DNA of 64,000 nt. Origin: an uncultured Hyphomicrobiales bacterium (lineage in GTDB: Bacteria > Pseudomonadota > Alphaproteobacteria > Rhizobiales > TMED25). This document shows positions 55,594 to 64,000 of the stretch, in pieces. The stretch spans positions 1 through 64,000 of the forward strand of contig CAJIYR010000010.1 in NCBI GenBank assembly GCA_905181735.1, written 5' to 3'. A program made the position numbers and the translations under genes. The notes under the pieces were generated by a model that was not told the DNA's origin, searched no databases, and worked only from the letters and a program-made list of their open reading frames with translations. Every line of letters starts with the position of its first letter. Within the stretch, counting starts at the first letter, position 1.

Positions 55594-56286
55594 TCAATAT
55601 ATAGAACCGTTATCCAAAATTATTTTACGATCCAAGCTATCTGCTAACGCCATGTTGTGTGTTGCAATTATTGCCGATAGACCTTCTTCTTTAGCTAATT
55701 TTATAAATTCATTAAACACTATCGCTGCTGTAGATGGGTCTAAGTTTCCTGTTGGTTCATCTGCAATTAAAATACTTGGATTATTTGCTAAAGCTCTTGC
55801 AATAGAAACCCTTTGTTGCTCTCCTCCGGACATTTCGCCAGGAAGATGGTTTTTTCTATCGATAATGTTAAGTTTAACAAGAAGCTCTTCGGATCTAATG
55901 TTTGCTTCTTCTTTTGTGCTGCCGTTAAGTAATTGTGGAATTGTTATATTTTCTAAAGCCGTAAAATCTTGCAATAAATAATGAAATTGATATATAAAGC
56001 CAATGCTTTGTCTTCTGATTAAAGTTCTTTCACTATCGGACATGTTGCTACTTTTATTACCACTCACCAAAACATCTCCATTGTCAGGCAACTCTAACAA
56101 TCCAGCAATATGTAATAATGATGACTTTCCGGCACCAGAAGGACCAACCAATGAAGCAAGTTCACCGCTAGCTATGTTTAGGTTTATATTTTTAAACACT
56201 ATAAGCTCTTTCCCCCCTTGTTTATAAATTCTTGATATATTATTCAAGGAAAGCGTTGTGGAGGTTGAATTAGAGAGATCATTCAT
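55594..56286 (-). CDS. lolD: Lipoprotein-releasing system ATP-binding protein LolD
   Basis: ATPase of 230 residues driving release of outer-membrane lipoproteins from the inner membrane. Walker A is GPSGAGKSSLLHIAG, the signature is MSGGEQQRVSIARALANNP, Walker B is ILIADEPTGNLDP, and a switch histidine follows in IIATHNMALA. It overlaps the stop of lolC by one base, which shows coupled translation. The RlpA lipoprotein at 10393-10998 is one likely client of the Lol route. Confidence 0.95.
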   Translation of the reverse strand: MNDLSNSTSTTLSLNNISRIYKQGGKELIVFKNINLNIASGELASLVGPSGAGKSSLLHIAGLLELPDNGDVLVSGNKSSNMSDSERTLIRRQSIGFIYQFHYLLQDFTALENITIPQLLNGSTKEEANIRSEELLVKLNIIDRKNHLPGEMSGGEQQRVSIARALANNPSILIADEPTGNLDPSTAAIVFNEFIKLAKEEGLSAIIATHNMALADSLDRKIILDNGSIY

Positions 56287-57554
56287 TATTCGTACCTCAA
56301 TGCCACAACAGGATCTACCTTAGAAGCCCTGTAAGATGGGTATAAAGTTGCTATAACAGAAAAACTTAAAGACATTATTATAACAGAAATTAGTTCTGAA
56401 ATATTTATTTCAGCCGGCAGTTTTGTTAGATAATACATTTCAGGAGAAAATAAGTCTGTGCCGGTTATACTTGAAATTAGTAACCTTATAAAGTCTATAT
56501 TATTACAAAATAATATCCCCACAACTACACCGATAAACGTTCCAGTAATACCAATAAATGCACCTGTTATGAAAAAAATTCTCATAATTGACTTTCTAGA
56601 AGCCCCCATTGTTCTTAATATAGCAATGTCACTTGTCTTGTCTTTAACCAGCATAATTAAACCTGAAATAATGTTTAAACCTGCAACAAGAACAATTAGA
56701 CTTACAATAATGAACATAAGGTCTCTTTCAACCTCAAGTGCAGTAAAAAAAGCACTATTCTTTTGCTTCCATGAACTAACATAATAGTTATTATTGGTAA
56801 TATTTTCTATTGTTTGTTGATAATTTTCGGCTTCGTCAGGATTGTCTAAAAATATTTCAATTCCACTAACTGCATCTTTTTTATTAAAATATCTTTGGGC
56901 TTCAAACATAGGCATATAAATAATATTTCCGTCATATTCAGACATACCTATTTCAAATAAAGCAATTATTTCATAAGACTTTACCCTTGGCGTAGTTCCA
57001 AACGGTGTTTGAGCTCCCTTTGGCGATATTAGCGTTAATAAATCACCGACATTAACACCCATATTAATGGCCATTCTTGTGCCGATTATAATAACTTCAT
57101 TATTATTAAAATTATCAAGAGAACCAAGTTTGATATTTTGCGAAATCTTTTTAATACTAAGTATGCCTTCTCTAGTAACACCTTTAATTAATGCCCCGTT
57201 AGTAATGTCACCAGAAGATATCATAACTTGAGAATCTATTATGGGGATAGAATTACTTATACCAGGTAAGGATGCAATTGAATTTGAATAATCATGATAA
57301 TCGTAGAGCTTTCCATTATAAGCTTGGACGGTAATATGACCATTGATACCAAGTATCTTATCTAATAATTCGGATCTAAAGCCATTCATGACTGCCAGCA
57401 CGATTATCAAAGTTGCAACACCTAAAATAATGCCAATAAGTGAAAAAATAGCAATTATAGATATAACTCCATCTTTTTTCTTTGACTTCAAATATCTACC
57501 AGCAATTTTCCATTCAAAATAAGAGAAAGGCATTGGATTTTGATTTTTTCTCAT
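56286..57554 (-). CDS. lolC: Lipoprotein-releasing system permease, LolC/LolE family
   Basis: Membrane protein of 422 residues with the MacB/FtsX layout: one helix near the N-terminus (about 28-52; IISIIAIFSLIGIILGVATLIIVL), a periplasmic domain of about 220 residues, and three helices near the C-terminus. KKDGVISIIA and a late YPSYRASKVDPVVALRYE end are family landmarks. Only one such permease is seen, the usual alphaproteobacterial case where one protein serves as both LolC and LolE. It lies seven bases after proS. Confidence 0.94.
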   Translation of the reverse strand: MRKNQNPMPFSYFEWKIAGRYLKSKKKDGVISIIAIFSLIGIILGVATLIIVLAVMNGFRSELLDKILGINGHITVQAYNGKLYDYHDYSNSIASLPGISNSIPIIDSQVMISSGDITNGALIKGVTREGILSIKKISQNIKLGSLDNFNNNEVIIIGTRMAINMGVNVGDLLTLISPKGAQTPFGTTPRVKSYEIIALFEIGMSEYDGNIIYMPMFEAQRYFNKKDAVSGIEIFLDNPDEAENYQQTIENITNNNYYVSSWKQKNSAFFTALEVERDLMFIIVSLIVLVAGLNIISGLIMLVKDKTSDIAILRTMGASRKSIMRIFFITGAFIGITGTFIGVVVGILFCNNIDFIRLLISSITGTDLFSPEMYYLTKLPAEINISELISVIIMSLSFSVIATLYPSYRASKVDPVVALRYE

Positions 57555-57561
57555 ACTAATA

Positions 57562-58887
57562 TTAGTCTTTTAATTGAAATTCATTTAAAATTTCTGACAG
57601 ATTTACTAATTTTCGTGCATCTGTTTTTCGGTCTTTTATTTCTACTTTACCCTCTTTAATTGAATTAGGGCCTACTATAATTTGTATAGGAATCCCAATT
57701 AAATCCATTCTTGAAAACTTCTCTCCTATAGAAGAATCTGTATCATCGTAGATAATTTGATATCTTTTTTTCTCTAAGCTTTCGTATATTTCATCGCAAA
57801 TTTTATTAACATCTTCATTAGAAGGCTTTAAATTTATAAGGCTAATGTCAAAAGGAGATACGCTTTTTGGCCATACAATACCTTTATCATCATGATGCGC
57901 CTCAATAATAGCAGCTACTAGTCGTGAAACACCGATACCATAAGAGCCAGATTGAAGAGGTATAACTTTACCATCCTTATTTTGAATAGATGCGCCCATA
58001 GGCTTGTTATACTTATCTCCAAAGAAGAAGACATGGCCAACCTCTATACCTTTTTCTTCAATACGGTCTTCTAATAAAACGTTATTATAAAATTTATCTT
58101 TATTATACATGTCCTCAGTAACAGCAAAAGGAGTAGTCCAAGTTTTCACTATTTCAGTTAAGTCATCATTATAGTTGATATCATCATCAGGTGCCTCTAA
58201 TTCTAAAAGTTTTTTGTCAATAAAAACTTTACTTTCTCCTGTTTCGGCTAATATAATAAATTCATGGCTCATATTTCCACCAATAGGGCCGGATTCTGCT
58301 TTCATTGGTATTGCATTTAATTCCATTTTTTTGAAGATTCGCAGATACGAAACGAACATTTTATTATAAGAATGCTTTCCTGAGTCTTCTGATAAATCGA
58401 AGGAGTAAGCATCTTTCATTAGAAATTCTCTGCATCTCATAACACCAAAACGCGGTCTAATTTCATCTCTAAACTTCCACTGTATATGAAAAAATATTTT
58501 TGGAATGTTTTTGTATGACTTTATAAAAGTACTAACCAGATCTGTTATATGCTCTTCGTTAGTAGGTCCGTACAACATTTCACGATCATGGCGATCTACT
58601 ATTCTTAACATTTCTTTACCATAATCTTCATATCTACCGCTTTTTTTCCAAATATCTGCAGTTTGTATGGTAGGCATTAACATTTCTAATGCGCCCGCCT
58701 TAGTTTGCTCATCTCTAATTATTTTTTCAATTTTTTTTAAAACAGCTAATCCCATTGGAAGCCAAGTATATATACCACTGCTTGATTGCTTTATCATGCC
58801 AGCTCTTAACATTAATTGATGAGAAATTATGTCAGCATCTTTTGGTGCTTCTTTTAATAATGGTAAAAAATAATTTGTTAGACGCAT
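57562..58887 (-). CDS. proS: Prolyl-tRNA synthetase, short alphaproteobacterial form
   Basis: Class II synthetase of 441 residues, without the roughly 180-residue INS editing insertion present in E. coli ProS. Motif 2 appears near FFHIQWKFRDEIRPRFGVMRCREFLMKDAYSF (about 136-167) and motif 3 as SYGIGVSRLVAAIIE (about 324-338). The C-terminal anticodon-binding domain spans about 350-441. It precedes lolC by seven bases; the proS-lolC-lolD order is standard in the class. Mischarged alanine would need a separate trans-editing factor, not seen here. Confidence 0.95.
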   Translation of the reverse strand: MRLTNYFLPLLKEAPKDADIISHQLMLRAGMIKQSSSGIYTWLPMGLAVLKKIEKIIRDEQTKAGALEMLMPTIQTADIWKKSGRYEDYGKEMLRIVDRHDREMLYGPTNEEHITDLVSTFIKSYKNIPKIFFHIQWKFRDEIRPRFGVMRCREFLMKDAYSFDLSEDSGKHSYNKMFVSYLRIFKKMELNAIPMKAESGPIGGNMSHEFIILAETGESKVFIDKKLLELEAPDDDINYNDDLTEIVKTWTTPFAVTEDMYNKDKFYNNVLLEDRIEEKGIEVGHVFFFGDKYNKPMGASIQNKDGKVIPLQSGSYGIGVSRLVAAIIEAHHDDKGIVWPKSVSPFDISLINLKPSNEDVNKICDEIYESLEKKRYQIIYDDTDSSIGEKFSRMDLIGIPIQIIVGPNSIKEGKVEIKDRKTDARKLVNLSEILNEFQLKD

Positions 58888-58988
58888 ATATGTGACCTTA
58901 GATTAGATAATTGATCTTTTAATAATTATTTTATCAGATATCAAAAATACTATAAATAAAATTAAAAAAAATATAAAATACTTTAATA

Positions 58989-59249
58989 TCAGTCGGCAAT
59001 AAATAATATATCGTAAATATTTAAATCAAATAATCTTATAAAAAAATTAACTAAAAAAACAATAATAAAAGAAACAATAGATGTAATAATTATTTTTGTT
59101 AGAAGTCTAGGTTTTACTGGAGCACTAGGCGACTGACCAGCCAAGTTAACACCCTCTTCTTGAATAGTTGATATCTTAAAAGGTAGAGTTAAATAAAAAA
59201 CAATCCACCAAACCAGAAAATAAATACCAAAATATGTTACCAAACTCAT
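58989..59249 (-). CDS. DUF1467-family small membrane protein
   Basis: Protein of 86 residues with two hydrophobic helices (about 3-24 and 49-72). Between them the polar loop EGVNLAGQSPSAPVKPRLLTK, with its Gly-Ser-Pro-Ala-Pro-Lys-Pro run, is typical of DUF1467 proteins found between rnj and proS across alphaproteobacteria. Function is unknown. It starts four bases after rnj ends, so it is co-translated with RNase J. Confidence 0.87.
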   Translation of the reverse strand: MSLVTYFGIYFLVWWIVFYLTLPFKISTIQEEGVNLAGQSPSAPVKPRLLTKIIITSIVSFIIVFLVNFFIRLFDLNIYDILFIAD

Positions 59250-59253
59250 ACCA

Positions 59254-60942
59254 TTATACCATTGTGGATGCTACTTTACACTCAGGTTTCTTACCCCATA
59301 TTGTGTAAATTTTATTTCTAATACTTTTTCTAACATATTCATTTAAATTATTTAAATCCAATTTTCTTGCTTTTGGAAGACCATCAATACAGTCATCAAT
59401 CAAATCTTCAATTGTGTTATAAATACTCACACCATCCGATCCATATTCTGGAATACCAATGATTTCGATAACAGGATCACTATATAGTACACCATTTTTA
59501 TCAATAACTAGAGCTGCTATAATCACTCCATTTTCTGCAAGTCTTCTTCTTTCTTTGATAGATACATCGTCCTTATTAAGCTGAATGTTTCCATCTCTTA
59601 AAATGAAGTTATTTTTTATTTTTTCAATTACCTTACCTGAATTAGGCGTTAATTCGACTAAATTACCGTTTGTAACCAATAATGGATTTGGAATACCGTA
59701 TTCTTTTGCAAAATTAAGATGTTCTTTTAAATGCCTTAATTCACCATGCATAGGAATGACAATATTTGGTTTAAGAGCATCATAAAATAATTTGACCTCA
59801 TTTCTTCGAGGGTGACCACTCGTATGTATCGGTTGGCTATCGTCGTCAATAACATTAATATTCTGTTCTAATAAATTATTCTTTATATAAGAAACCGACT
59901 TATCGTTACCCGGTATAGTCTTGGATGAGAATAGCACTACATCATTTGCAGCTAACTTTAGGTGTGGATGAGTTTTATTTGCAACCCTTGTAAGGGCTGC
60001 TCGTGATTCACCTTGGCTACCGGTTAATATTATCAATGCTTTATTTGCCTTAATCTTTTTAAAATCAATATGATCATAAAAATGTTCTGTAGAATCAATG
60101 TAACCCGTCTTCTTTGCGACCTTAATAAATCTATGTATCGCTCTTCCTGATAAAATTATCTCTCTATTTGAGCTTCTTGCCGCAGCAATAATGGACTTTA
60201 TTCTAGCAATGTTAGAAGAGAATGTAGTTACAACGACTCTGCTTTTAATTTTTTTAATTATTTTAGTTAAATTAGAACCAACCTCTCTTTCAGAAATAGA
60301 AATGCCATCTCTAAATATATTAGTTGAATCGCAAACCAATACATCGCATCCTTCTTTTGAAATTTTTTTTAATTTATCTAAATCAGTTTTTTTGCCTAAA
60401 ATTGGATCGTCATCAATTTTCCAGTCACCTGAATGAAGAATATTAAATCCATTAATTGTTATCAATAGTGCGTTGGGTTCAGGTATAGAATGCGTAACAT
60501 TTATTAATTCAATTGAAAATTCATCAAGGCTAAATTTAGAGTTTTGTTTTATTGTGTTAATAGGAATCTTTTGTTCTTCACCAAATTCATTTAACTTTTC
60601 TTTTAATAATTCAGATGTAAAAGCCGTCGCATATATAGGGACATCTAACTCCTTCCAAAGACTCGCAACTGCACCAAAGTGATCTTCATGAGCATGTGTT
60701 AATATAAGTCCTAATAAGTTTTCTTTTCTTTTCTTTATAAAACTTATGTCTGGAAGAATAATATCAACACCAGGGTAATGATCATCAGCGAATCCGATTC
60801 CGCAATCTATCATTATCCATTTTGTATCAGGAGCTTTTCCGTATCCGTAGAGATACATATTCATACCAATTTCACCCGCACCACCCAGTGGAAGATAATA
60901 GATTGGTTTTGAACTTTTCTTCTTTTTTATATCATTTTTCAT
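59254..60942 (-). CDS. rnj: Ribonuclease J
   Basis: MBL-fold nuclease with 5'-3' exonuclease and endonuclease activities in RNA turnover, 562 residues. N-terminal PLGGAGEIGMNMYLYG leads to the zinc motif LTHAHEDHFGAVA (about 80-92). The beta-CASP domain follows with VVTTFSSNIARIKSII and LTGSQGESRAALTR, and IPMHGELRHLKEH (about 399-411) with HTSGHPRRNEV marks the return to the MBL core. Its first 11 bases overlap the end of birA. In alphaproteobacteria it works beside RNase E in 5'-end processing. Confidence 0.95.
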   Translation of the reverse strand: MKNDIKKKKSSKPIYYLPLGGAGEIGMNMYLYGYGKAPDTKWIMIDCGIGFADDHYPGVDIILPDISFIKKRKENLLGLILTHAHEDHFGAVASLWKELDVPIYATAFTSELLKEKLNEFGEEQKIPINTIKQNSKFSLDEFSIELINVTHSIPEPNALLITINGFNILHSGDWKIDDDPILGKKTDLDKLKKISKEGCDVLVCDSTNIFRDGISISEREVGSNLTKIIKKIKSRVVVTTFSSNIARIKSIIAAARSSNREIILSGRAIHRFIKVAKKTGYIDSTEHFYDHIDFKKIKANKALIILTGSQGESRAALTRVANKTHPHLKLAANDVVLFSSKTIPGNDKSVSYIKNNLLEQNINVIDDDSQPIHTSGHPRRNEVKLFYDALKPNIVIPMHGELRHLKEHLNFAKEYGIPNPLLVTNGNLVELTPNSGKVIEKIKNNFILRDGNIQLNKDDVSIKERRRLAENGVIIAALVIDKNGVLYSDPVIEIIGIPEYGSDGVSIYNTIEDLIDDCIDGLPKARKLDLNNLNEYVRKSIRNKIYTIWGKKPECKVASTMV

Positions 60943-61678
60943 TGTTTAAAATTATCTCTCCAGAATTTATGATTCTCTTAATATTATTTTGTTTAATTAT
61001 AAGCGATCCATCATCATTTAGCCCTATAAAATTACCAAATATAGTCTCATTAGATGTTTTTACCTGTATAGCTTCTCCTATAGAATAGGATTTAGATAGC
61101 CATGATTCTAGTATATAACTAAAGTTAGTACCATAATCCCATTTACAAAACCAATTATTAAAAGAATTTATAAGACAAATGTATAAATCTGAAAGATCTA
61201 ATAACTTAGAGTAGCTGTCTAAATATGCTTTCTTAATATCTGAATCTAACGTGTTTTCATTAAAGACATTCAATCCAAATCCTATAACAATAATTTTTTT
61301 AGATTTTATAATCTGACTTTCTATTAATATACCAGCTAACTTAATCTGATCTACCAATAAATCATTAGGCCATTTTAACTTAAATTTACCATTTAAGGAA
61401 AAAGATTTAGCTGTGTCATATAATGACAAAGAAGCCACAAATCCAAGATTTGATGTCGCTTTATAATCTATTTCTTCATGGATTATTCTTGTCATATATA
61501 GTCCACCATTAGGAGATTCCCAAAACCTTCCATGGCGTCCTCTGCCTTGAGTCTGTTCGCATGCAATAATCCACTCTGTGTCAAGATTGGTTTTTTCAAT
61601 AAGATCGAAAGCAACCTTATTGGTTGAATCTACAGTATGATATTTTTTAATATTACTATTATTAATATCTGTAATCAT
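60932..61678 (-). CDS. birA: Biotin--[acetyl-CoA-carboxylase] ligase
   Basis: Transfers biotin to the carrier protein of acetyl-CoA carboxylase. I use the ATG at 61678 (248 residues); an in-frame start at 61714 would overlap nuoN by 32 bases. There is no N-terminal helix-turn-helix, so this is a ligase without repressor function. The ligase core shows CEQTQGRGRHGRFWESPNGG (about 41-60), KWPNDLLVDQIKLAGILIES (about 99-118) and GFGLNVF, ending in a small C-terminal SH3-like domain. It sits between nuoN (4 bases) and rnj (11-base overlap) as in other alphaproteobacteria. Confidence 0.94.
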   Translation of the reverse strand: MITDINNSNIKKYHTVDSTNKVAFDLIEKTNLDTEWIIACEQTQGRGRHGRFWESPNGGLYMTRIIHEEIDYKATSNLGFVASLSLYDTAKSFSLNGKFKLKWPNDLLVDQIKLAGILIESQIIKSKKIIVIGFGLNVFNENTLDSDIKKAYLDSYSKLLDLSDLYICLINSFNNWFCKWDYGTNFSYILESWLSKSYSIGEAIQVKTSNETIFGNFIGLNDDGSLIIKQNNIKRIINSGEIILNNEK

Positions 61679-61682
61679 AAGA

Positions 61683-63113
61683 CTAAAACAATGAAAGTGC
61701 TGCTTTTTCGGCAATATCTGTTATTAAAGAAGGTCTAATAAAAAATAAAATAACCGGTATGGCAGTAATGTAAATTATTAATTTCATTCTTTTAGTAATA
61801 GGTTCAAATACATTGATATTTTCATCAAAATATATTATTTTTATAATTCTTAAATAATAAAAAGCACCAATTACACTAGCTAAAACACCAATTATCGCAA
61901 GAGCATAAAGACCAGATTCTATTGCAGATAAAAATATATAAAATTTAGCAAAGAAGCCAGCTAGTGGCGGTATACCTGCAAGAGAAAATAAAAACATACT
62001 CAGAACAAATGCAATCATAGGGTTTACCTTCGAAAGACCCGACAGATCTGAAATGCTTTCAATATTAGTACCATTAACCTTAAGAGACAATATGCATGCA
62101 AAGGTACCAATAACCATGAATACATAAATCGTAAGATAAATAAGCAAACCGGTAACACCTGAAATAGTACCTGTAGCAAGTCCAATAAGAACAAAACCCA
62201 TGTGCCCAATTGATGAATAGGCAAGTAGTCTTTTAACATTATTTTGCCCAATAGCTGCAAATGATCCCAATAACATTGAAGCTATTGAAATAAATATTAT
62301 CATTAATTGCCATTGGTCTATTAAAGAAGGAAAGCAATTAACCATAATTTTTGTAAACAACGCAACTGCAGCTACTTTTGGAGCGCTAGCAAGAAATGCA
62401 GTAATTGTTGTTGGAGAACCTTCATAGACATCGGGAGCCCACATATGAAACGGTACAACAGATATTTTAAACGCTAAACCTGCAGTTAAAAAAGCTAACC
62501 CAAATAAGATACCTTGATTAGAATTGTTTTCTGATAAAAAACTAGCGATATCAGAATATAGAATAGAACCAGAAAAACCATATATTAGTGATAGCCCATA
62601 CAGAAGCATGCAAGAAGATAAAGCGCCAAGTACAAAATATTTTAAACCAGCTTCGGTTGATTTTTTTGATTCTCTTCTCATTGATGCTAATACGTAGAGT
62701 GGAAGACTTTGTAGCTCAAGACCAAGGTATAGCGATATTATATCATTAGAAGAAACCATAACCATCATTCCAATAACTGATAGCAGTATTAGAACAGGGT
62801 ATTCAAACTTCATAATTCCAATAGTTTTCAAATAACCGCTTGATATAATTATAATTCCTATTGATGAAAGAAGAATGAGTGATTTTGTATAATTAGAAAA
62901 ATCATCAGACAGAAACGAAGAATTAAAAGCATAACCGAGAGGTATATATTCCAAATTAATAATAACTAGAACACTGGTTAATAACAAGACTGAAAGAAAA
63001 GACACTGTCTCATAAGATTTTTCTTTTTTAAAAACTCCAACCATTAGAAGAACCATTGCACCTAATGCTATAAATAGTTCAGGTAATGCAGGTAAATAAA
63101 ATAATCCGGTCAC
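61683..63113 (-). CDS. nuoN: NADH-quinone oxidoreductase subunit N
   Basis: Proton-pumping antiporter-like membrane subunit of Complex I, 476 residues with about 14 helices. The conserved transmembrane region includes YLGLELQSLPLYVLASMRR (glutamate of the TM5 type, about residue 133), FKISVVPFHMWAPDVYEGSPT (about 216-236; lysine and histidine of the proton path) and RLLAYSSIGHMGFVLIG. It lies 41 bases downstream of nuoM and four bases upstream of birA, at the tail of what should be a complete nuo operon outside the window. Confidence 0.95.
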   Translation of the reverse strand: MTGLFYLPALPELFIALGAMVLLMVGVFKKEKSYETVSFLSVLLLTSVLVIINLEYIPLGYAFNSSFLSDDFSNYTKSLILLSSIGIIIISSGYLKTIGIMKFEYPVLILLSVIGMMVMVSSNDIISLYLGLELQSLPLYVLASMRRESKKSTEAGLKYFVLGALSSCMLLYGLSLIYGFSGSILYSDIASFLSENNSNQGILFGLAFLTAGLAFKISVVPFHMWAPDVYEGSPTTITAFLASAPKVAAVALFTKIMVNCFPSLIDQWQLMIIFISIASMLLGSFAAIGQNNVKRLLAYSSIGHMGFVLIGLATGTISGVTGLLIYLTIYVFMVIGTFACILSLKVNGTNIESISDLSGLSKVNPMIAFVLSMFLFSLAGIPPLAGFFAKFYIFLSAIESGLYALAIIGVLASVIGAFYYLRIIKIIYFDENINVFEPITKRMKLIIYITAIPVILFFIRPSLITDIAEKAALSLF

Positions 63114-63154
63114 GTTAAATTCCTAACTTATTAAATTGCAATAACATAATATTT

Positions 63155-64000
63155 TTAACCTTTAATCAAAAGCGCGTTATTATAATTATTTATTAAATTT
63201 TCTACTGATACCGCAGACACGTCAATTAAAACTGCCGGGTAGATACCAAAAAATATAATCAAGATTACTAACGGTAATAGTAAGTAAAATTCTCTATAAC
63301 TAAGGTCATTCATAGTTTTCGTTTCAGCGCCTTGAAGCGTACCAAAGAATACTCTTTTGTATAAAAATAAAGCATATACAGCAGATAGTACAACGCCTGT
63401 TGTTGCAAAGAATGCTATGTAAGTATTAACTTTAAACACACCTAGTAATGTTAAAAACTCTCCTACAAAACCACTTGTACCTGGTAATCCTATATTTGCC
63501 ATTGTAAGAATTAGGAAAAAAACTGCATATTTAGGCATGTTTTTTACTATACCTCCATATGCATTAATGGATCTTGTATGCATTCTATCATAAACAACAC
63601 CTACACATAGAAATAAGGCAGCAGATATCAAGCCATGACTAAGCATTTGAAATATACCACCCTGAATACCTTGTTGTGTAAATGTAAAGATACCCATAGT
63701 TACAAATCCCATATGAGCAATAGAAGAATATGCTATTAATTTTTTCATATCCTCTTGAGCAAGAGCAATGAGTGAAGTATAAATAATTGCGATAACAGAT
63801 AATATTAAGACAAAGTCGCTAAACATATCCGAAGCTATTGGAAAAATTGGGATTGAAAATCTTAACAAACCATAACCACCCATTTTAAGAAGAACGCCAG
63901 CAAGAATTACTGAACCAGCAGTGGGTGCTTCAACATGTGCATCAGGTAGCCACGTATGAACTGGAAACATTGGAATCTTGACAGCAAACGATGCAAAAAA
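63155..64000 (-). CDS. nuoM: NADH-quinone oxidoreductase subunit M, N-terminal part outside the window
   Basis: The right-hand window edge cuts this gene; the frame is open to 64000 and the codons before the first internal ATG read [10 protein letters not shown], continuing the conserved helix into [20 protein letters not shown]. The visible 282 residues are the C-terminal half of the antiporter-like proton pump, with [29 protein letters not shown] and [14 protein letters not shown] full NuoM has about 500 residues. nuoN follows 41 bases downstream. Confidence 0.95.
   Translation of the reverse strand, partial: FFASFAVKIPMFPVHTWLPDAHVEAPTAGSVILAGVLLKMGGYGLLRFSIPIFPIASDMFSDFVLILSVIAIIYTSLIALAQEDMKKLIAYSSIAHMGFVTMGIFTFTQQGIQGGIFQMLSHGLISAALFLCVGVVYDRMHTRSINAYGGIVKNMPKYAVFFLILTMANIGLPGTSGFVGEFLTLLGVFKVNTYIAFFATTGVVLSAVYALFLYKRVFFGTLQGAETKTMNDLSYREFYLLLPLVILIIFFGIYPAVLIDVSAVSVENLINNYNNALLIKG

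Noticed and set aside
61679-61714. Longer birA start
   Set aside because: It would overlap nuoN by 32 bases without a ribosome binding site; ATG 61678 is four bases past the nuoN stop.
1-64000. CRISPR array, insertion sequence, prophage or integron
   Set aside because: No regularly spaced repeats, transposase, integrase or phage gene motifs were seen on either strand.

Overview
The window is a piece of a strongly AT-rich, gene-dense chromosome that most resembles a streamlined (probably marine, Rhodospirillales- or SAR116-like) alphaproteobacterium. The assignment rests on gene order: tmk-holB-metG-tatD; dusB-ntrB-ntrC-ntrY-ntrX-trkA-hflX; the pdhA-pdhB-pdhC-lpd-lipA block with eno and a septum-formation initiator; scpB-scpA-nagZ-SPOR-argS-dgt-erpA-xthA; and nuoM-nuoN-birA-rnj-DUF1467-proS-lolC-lolD. 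All are familiar alphaproteobacterial arrangements. I saw no insertion sequence, prophage, CRISPR array or rRNA operon. Spacers are short and many genes overlap by 4 to 12 bases.

Layout. Positions 1-2866 hold a partial PPOX-type flavoprotein, an unrecognised two-repeat protein, a TauE/SafE-like permease and an unrecognised membrane protein. Positions 2950-9516 are a complete branched-chain-amino-acid-type (Liv/HAAT) ABC importer operon followed by an ABCB-type exporter half-transporter. Positions 9530-18076 hold a CX5R phosphatase, an RlpA lipoprotein, the tmk-holB-metG-tatD-MBL operon, and (minus strand) hflX with a glycerate-kinase-like gene. Positions 18118-28180 carry potassium uptake (TrkH, TrkA), two nitrogen-type two-component pairs (NtrYX, NtrBC) and dusB. 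Positions 28291-36567 carry ispDF, pncC, a RatA-like gene, lipoyl synthase and the whole pyruvate dehydrogenase complex. Positions 36676-48229 hold a FtsB/DivIC-like gene, enolase, kdsA, an orphan ABC ATPase, the condensin accessory genes, peptidoglycan genes, argS, dgt, erpA and xthA. Positions 48230-55590 hold valS, tolC, a PIMT-like methyltransferase, tRNA-Cys, tRNA-Asn and a small thiol/oxidative group (VOC protein, peroxiredoxin-like protein, cysteine synthase). The rest is the Lol export genes, proS, RNase J, birA and the last Complex I subunits.

Functionally this is mostly housekeeping: translation, Fe-S and lipoate supply feeding pyruvate dehydrogenase and Complex I, nitrogen and potassium regulation, chromosome segregation and envelope maintenance. 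The most interesting signals are small ones. Two conserved genes, erpA and hflX, have no usable ATG, GTG or TTG at the conserved start, but each has an ATT codon behind a Shine-Dalgarno-like sequence at the place homology predicts. NtrX has lost the Walker B acidic pair, one arginine finger and the sigma-54 contact loop. Several genes expected from alphaproteobacterial synteny (hfq, popZ, a D,D-carboxypeptidase) are missing from their usual slots. I did not find a convincing wholly new multi-gene system; the non-canonical starts are the best lead.
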